A stretch of 54,703 nt of DNA from contig JAFVFY010000070.1 of the NCBI GenBank assembly GCA_017475265.1, forward strand, positions 1 through 54,703, read 5' to 3'. A program made the position numbers and the translations under genes. This stretch comes from Prevotella sp. (lineage in GTDB: Bacteria; Bacteroidota; Bacteroidia; Bacteroidales; Bacteroidaceae). This document shows, piece by piece, positions 51,275 through 54,703 of this stretch. The notes below the pieces were generated by a model. It was not told the origin of the DNA, did no database searches, and saw only the letters and a program-made list of their open reading frames with translations. Every line of letters starts with the position of its first letter. Positions within the stretch are counted from its first letter, which is position 1.

Positions 51275-52339
51275 TTACAAATTATGCTCCTTCAACCATT
51301 CACCCACGAGGTCGGCAATCACGTCGTTGTTCTTCTCCTGGAACATGAAGTGGCTATTACCGTGTATCTGTTTCTCGGGCAGATAGATGACCGTCGCGTC
51401 GCCTCCGTCGGCATTATACTGCTTGGCGAAGTCGCGGCACTGCTGGAGCACCATTTTCCAGAACCCTGTGGATTGGATGTCATCGGGACCATTCTCAATG
51501 TAGTCGCCGAAGAGGAACAGCATGGGAACCTTTGCAGCCACGAACTTCTTATAGGTGTCGCTGCCCACTTCAGGTCCGAAGCCTGGCTCCACCGCAATGA
51601 TGGCCGCCATGTTTTCCGTGTCGGTTGCCCAGCCCACGCGACCGCCCTGCGAGTGAGTCACGTAGATACTCTTCTTGCCAGTTATTGTTTGCACGTCTTT
51701 CAGCACCGCGCTCAGTGTCTTGCCGAACAAAGGTTCGTCATAGTTACCCGTATTCGGCGTCATCTGGCAGAAGAACTCCTCTAAAGCCTCGTCGCCCTCG
51801 GGGAACTGCGAGCCTTCGTAGCGCTCAGGAGCCACGCGACCTATGCGGAAGTGGGTGTACCAAGCCTGTTCGCCCACCTTGAACTTTCCGTTAGCCACAT
51901 CGCCCGGGTCGTTGACAATCTGCTCCGTAGCCCCCGCTGCACCACGTCGTGGCTGGTCAACAAGAAACACCGAGTAGCCTTTCTTCAGGAACAGGTCGCT
52001 CCATCCCTCGCGCCCGTCGGGAGTCGATTGCCAGCCTGTCCGCGTCTGTCCGTAGCCATGAAGGAATACCATTGGCGTGCCACTGCCACCAGCCGGAATC
52101 TGATACATCGTGTTGGCATGATCCACGTGTGTCGTCGTGCCCTTGCGCTCAGGGTCGAGCCAGTTCTGCGTCGGGTCATACTCACCCGGAATGGCCTCCG
52201 TCACCCGTCCGCCCGACGAAAACACGCCCTGCTTCTCAATCACCAAGCCCTGCGGCTCCTGCTTTTGCTCCGTGCAGCTGATTGCTGCGATGGCGACGGC
52301 TGCTACAGCCAATGCGCCGAAAAGATAACTCTTTCTCAT
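51275..52339 (-). CDS. Alpha/beta-hydrolase lipoprotein
   Basis: 354 residues from the ATG at 52339. The signal peptide ends in AISC, so Cys22 should be lipidated. The fold is an alpha/beta hydrolase: oxyanion region FLHGYGQTRTGW, nucleophile Ser in VTHSQGGRVGW, and a late His in KQIHGNSHFMFQEKN. Substrate is unknown; esterase or lipase activity is likely. The protein is probably anchored facing the periplasm or surface. It heads an operon with the iron alcohol dehydrogenase and has the conserved 71-base promoter block. Confidence 0.88.
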   Translation of the reverse strand: MRKSYLFGALAVAAVAIAAISCTEQKQEPQGLVIEKQGVFSSGGRVTEAIPGEYDPTQNWLDPERKGTTTHVDHANTMYQIPAGGSGTPMVFLHGYGQTRTGWQSTPDGREGWSDLFLKKGYSVFLVDQPRRGAAGATEQIVNDPGDVANGKFKVGEQAWYTHFRIGRVAPERYEGSQFPEGDEALEEFFCQMTPNTGNYDEPLFGKTLSAVLKDVQTITGKKSIYVTHSQGGRVGWATDTENMAAIIAVEPGFGPEVGSDTYKKFVAAKVPMLFLFGDYIENGPDDIQSTGFWKMVLQQCRDFAKQYNADGGDATVIYLPEKQIHGNSHFMFQEKNNDVIADLVGEWLKEHNL

Positions 52340-52363
52340 ATTGCGTATATGTTTTGAATTTGT

Positions 52364-52434
52364 GTGCAAAGGTACGAAGAATCCCCGCAACTATTTTGAC
52401 AATAATTACGGGGATTCTTTCACTTTTTACCGAA
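52364..52434 (-). promoter_or_regulatory. Conserved 71-base promoter block A with dyad
   Basis: The -7 box is TACCTTTGC (52374-52366, minus strand). Upstream lie the arms GAATCCCCG and CGGGGATTC around ACTATTTTGACAATAATT, then AAAAAGTGAA. The block aligns without gaps to 54631-54701 (11 differences), and differences in one arm are matched in the other. No gene is seen from 52340 to 52507 beyond this. An open frame (52236-52511) crosses it but looks fortuitous. Confidence 0.8.
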
Positions 52435-52507
52435 AAAATTTTCACGGACTTGAATTTCGTTCGAGCTCGCTCACGTTCGGCCATCTGCAAGAAGGCTTGC
52501 ATGGCAC

Positions 52508-53590
52508 TCACTTAACTGCGACCTTCCGCCCATCCACGATATTAATACCCTTCTGCATCGCATTGCGCCGTGTGCCGTTGAGGGAGTAGATGGAATCGGA
52601 TTGCTTTGTGTCGGCTTTTGTAGAGCGGACAGATGTTGAACCTGACTGACTCTGCCAGAAGTGGACGGCATCTTGGAGCCAGCCTTCGGCTACGGTGCCA
52701 GTGCCGAGGCCGAAGCCGTGGGGCAGGCCGTCGTACGAGTGGAACTCGGTGGGGATACCAAGGGCTGAGAGACTTTCAAGGCGGCTTTGCATGGTGCGCC
52801 ACGAGGCGATGCCGTCGCTGGTGCCGCAGCAGGCGTATGTGGCACCGTCGTATTGCGAAACGGTGGTGTAGCCGGTGTATTGCATGACAACCGCCGAGGC
52901 TTGGGGTAGGTCAGTGCGGCCTGTCAATGAGCGTAGATTGGCACTATTGCCCAGTGTCGCTGCCATCCGTGCGCCAGCGGAGCCACCCCAGAGCGAGTAG
53001 CCTGTGCGACAGACGCCCAACTCGTCGGCATGGTCGCAGATGTAGGCGATAGCACGGGCCAAGTCCTCGTAGGCATCGCCGGGACGATAGATGAGCGCAA
53101 AGGCATTGTAGCCCAACTTCGAGAGTTCGAGGGCATGGGGGAATGAGTCGTGCATGGCTCCCACGTAGGAGAAGCCACCACCTGCGTTGCAAATGGCGAA
53201 GGGGGCATTGCTGTTGCCCCGAAAGAAGAACAGCCCTGTGTTGCGCAACTCTGGATTAGCCTGTTTCTCGGCCTCCGTATAGATGTCGATGAAACAGTTG
53301 TCGGCATGGGCACGGAGATAGTTGCACACCTCCACCGTCTTGTCTGGGTCGATGTAGTTATACCACGTCAAGGCGAGTTGTTCCAGCGTAGTGCCGCTCC
53401 AGTAGCCAGTATTCACAGGGAATATCAGTCGGCCGTAGTCGCCAAAGACAGCATCGTTCATCACATCATTGATACGGGTCTGGCGTGTATAGAAGTTTGT
53501 CATTGTCTCTGATTCTTTCTGGGGTTCCTCCGCATGACCAGAACAGGCCAGCAGAGTCATCCAAAGCATACTAACCAATGCTTTTTTCAT
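52508..53590 (-). CDS. Alpha/beta-hydrolase (acetylesterase-like) lipoprotein with sorting-type tail
   Basis: 360 residues from the ATG at 53590 (53596 also possible). The signal peptide ends in LLAC, giving a lipidated Cys at 16. The hydrolase has the oxyanion loop NAGGGFSYVG, nucleophile Ser in WGGSAGARMAAT and His in GLPHGFGLG, in the manner of BD-FAE/acetyl esterases. The end reads IYSLNGTRR..QKGINIVDGRKVAVK, the same kind of tail as the giant protein at 7180. A lipobox and a sorting tail in one protein is unusual. It follows the aldo/keto reductase by 24 bases in one operon. Confidence 0.85.
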   Translation of the reverse strand: MKKALVSMLWMTLLACSGHAEEPQKESETMTNFYTRQTRINDVMNDAVFGDYGRLIFPVNTGYWSGTTLEQLALTWYNYIDPDKTVEVCNYLRAHADNCFIDIYTEAEKQANPELRNTGLFFFRGNSNAPFAICNAGGGFSYVGAMHDSFPHALELSKLGYNAFALIYRPGDAYEDLARAIAYICDHADELGVCRTGYSLWGGSAGARMAATLGNSANLRSLTGRTDLPQASAVVMQYTGYTTVSQYDGATYACCGTSDGIASWRTMQSRLESLSALGIPTEFHSYDGLPHGFGLGTGTVAEGWLQDAVHFWQSQSGSTSVRSTKADTKQSDSIYSLNGTRRNAMQKGINIVDGRKVAVK

Positions 53591-53614
53591 GACCATCTGT
53601 CTTATCTGATTGTA

Positions 53615-54625
<1,011 letters not shown>

Positions 54626-54630
54626 TCATG

Positions 54631-54701
54631 GTGCAAAATTACGCAGAAAACCCGAAACTATTTTGATAATAATTTCGGGTTTTCGTTCACTTTTTACCGA
54701 A
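54631..54701 (-). promoter_or_regulatory. Conserved 71-base promoter block B with dyad
   Basis: The -7 box is TAATTTTGC (54641-54633, minus strand). The arms GAAAACCCGA and TCGGGTTTTC surround AACTATTTTGATAATAATT, then AAAAAGTGAA follows. It aligns to block A at 52364-52434. The window ends 2 bases later. Confidence 0.8.
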
Positions 54702-54703
54702 TT

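Noticed and set aside
52236-52511. Minus-strand frame starting MSAMQAFLQMAERERARTK
   Set aside because: It runs through the conserved promoter block and into the lipoprotein gene in another frame, so translation is unlikely.

Overview
The window comes from a Bacteroidales chromosome, most likely Prevotella or a close relative. Most promoters are the Bacteroidota type (TTTG or TTG, about 20 bases, then TAnnTTTG). Several secreted proteins end in the 'IYNLNGQKV...KGLYI..GRK.VVK' type of tail, and family choices such as DUF6078 and C26-M19 fit the group. Most of the window is ordinary GC-rich housekeeping sequence. An AT-richer accessory block lies at about 43.95-50.0 kb.

Layout. 0-7 kb: a degraded gene end, tRNA-His, a secreted helix-hairpin-helix/beta-barrel protein, nadB, a TGS-type nucleoside kinase and a WbqC-like protein. 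7-15 kb (minus): a 1869-residue secreted carbohydrate-binding protein, a truncated secreted protein whose tail is out of frame, a small tyrosine phosphatase, a TSCPD protein and an HD/free-methionine-sulfoxide-reductase fusion. 15-26 kb: TonB-dependent receptor, S9 dipeptidyl peptidase, THUMP RNA methyltransferase, sensor kinase, SlyD, aroC and asd. 26-34 kb: cation/proton antiporter, LolD-like ATPase, three FKBP isomerases in a row, an Lrp regulator and a C26-M19 fusion. 34-44 kb: small lipoprotein, GH78-like enzyme, gapA, mscL, then a likely operon pgpA / CDP-alcohol phosphatidyltransferase / YihY / MEMO-AMMECR1 fusion / radical SAM (the AmmeMemoRadiSam set). 44-50 kb: an AbiE-type toxin-antitoxin pair and an ATPase with a nuclease-like end, bracketed by a 112-base direct repeat of the amrS 3' end; then a decayed PIN module, an unknown gene plus DUF6078, and a 5'-truncated AlbA-type gene. 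50-54.7 kb (minus): two operons, aldo/keto reductase + esterase and lipoprotein hydrolase + iron alcohol dehydrogenase, whose promoters share a 71-base block.

The most striking feature is not one gene. Short tandem arrays of 7-base units, others of 9-10 bases, and small palindromes occur between genes and, in frame, inside unrelated genes (WbqC, TonB receptor, S9 peptidase, antiporter, C26-M19 fusion, GH78). One 7-base array sits exactly where it throws a secretion-type C-terminal tail out of frame. This suggests slippage-driven variation of protein loops and tails. Other leads are the covarying promoter dyads, the operator array at the ATPase gene and the gene-end duplication around the AbiE island. 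All family names are from recognising motifs by eye; no search was run.
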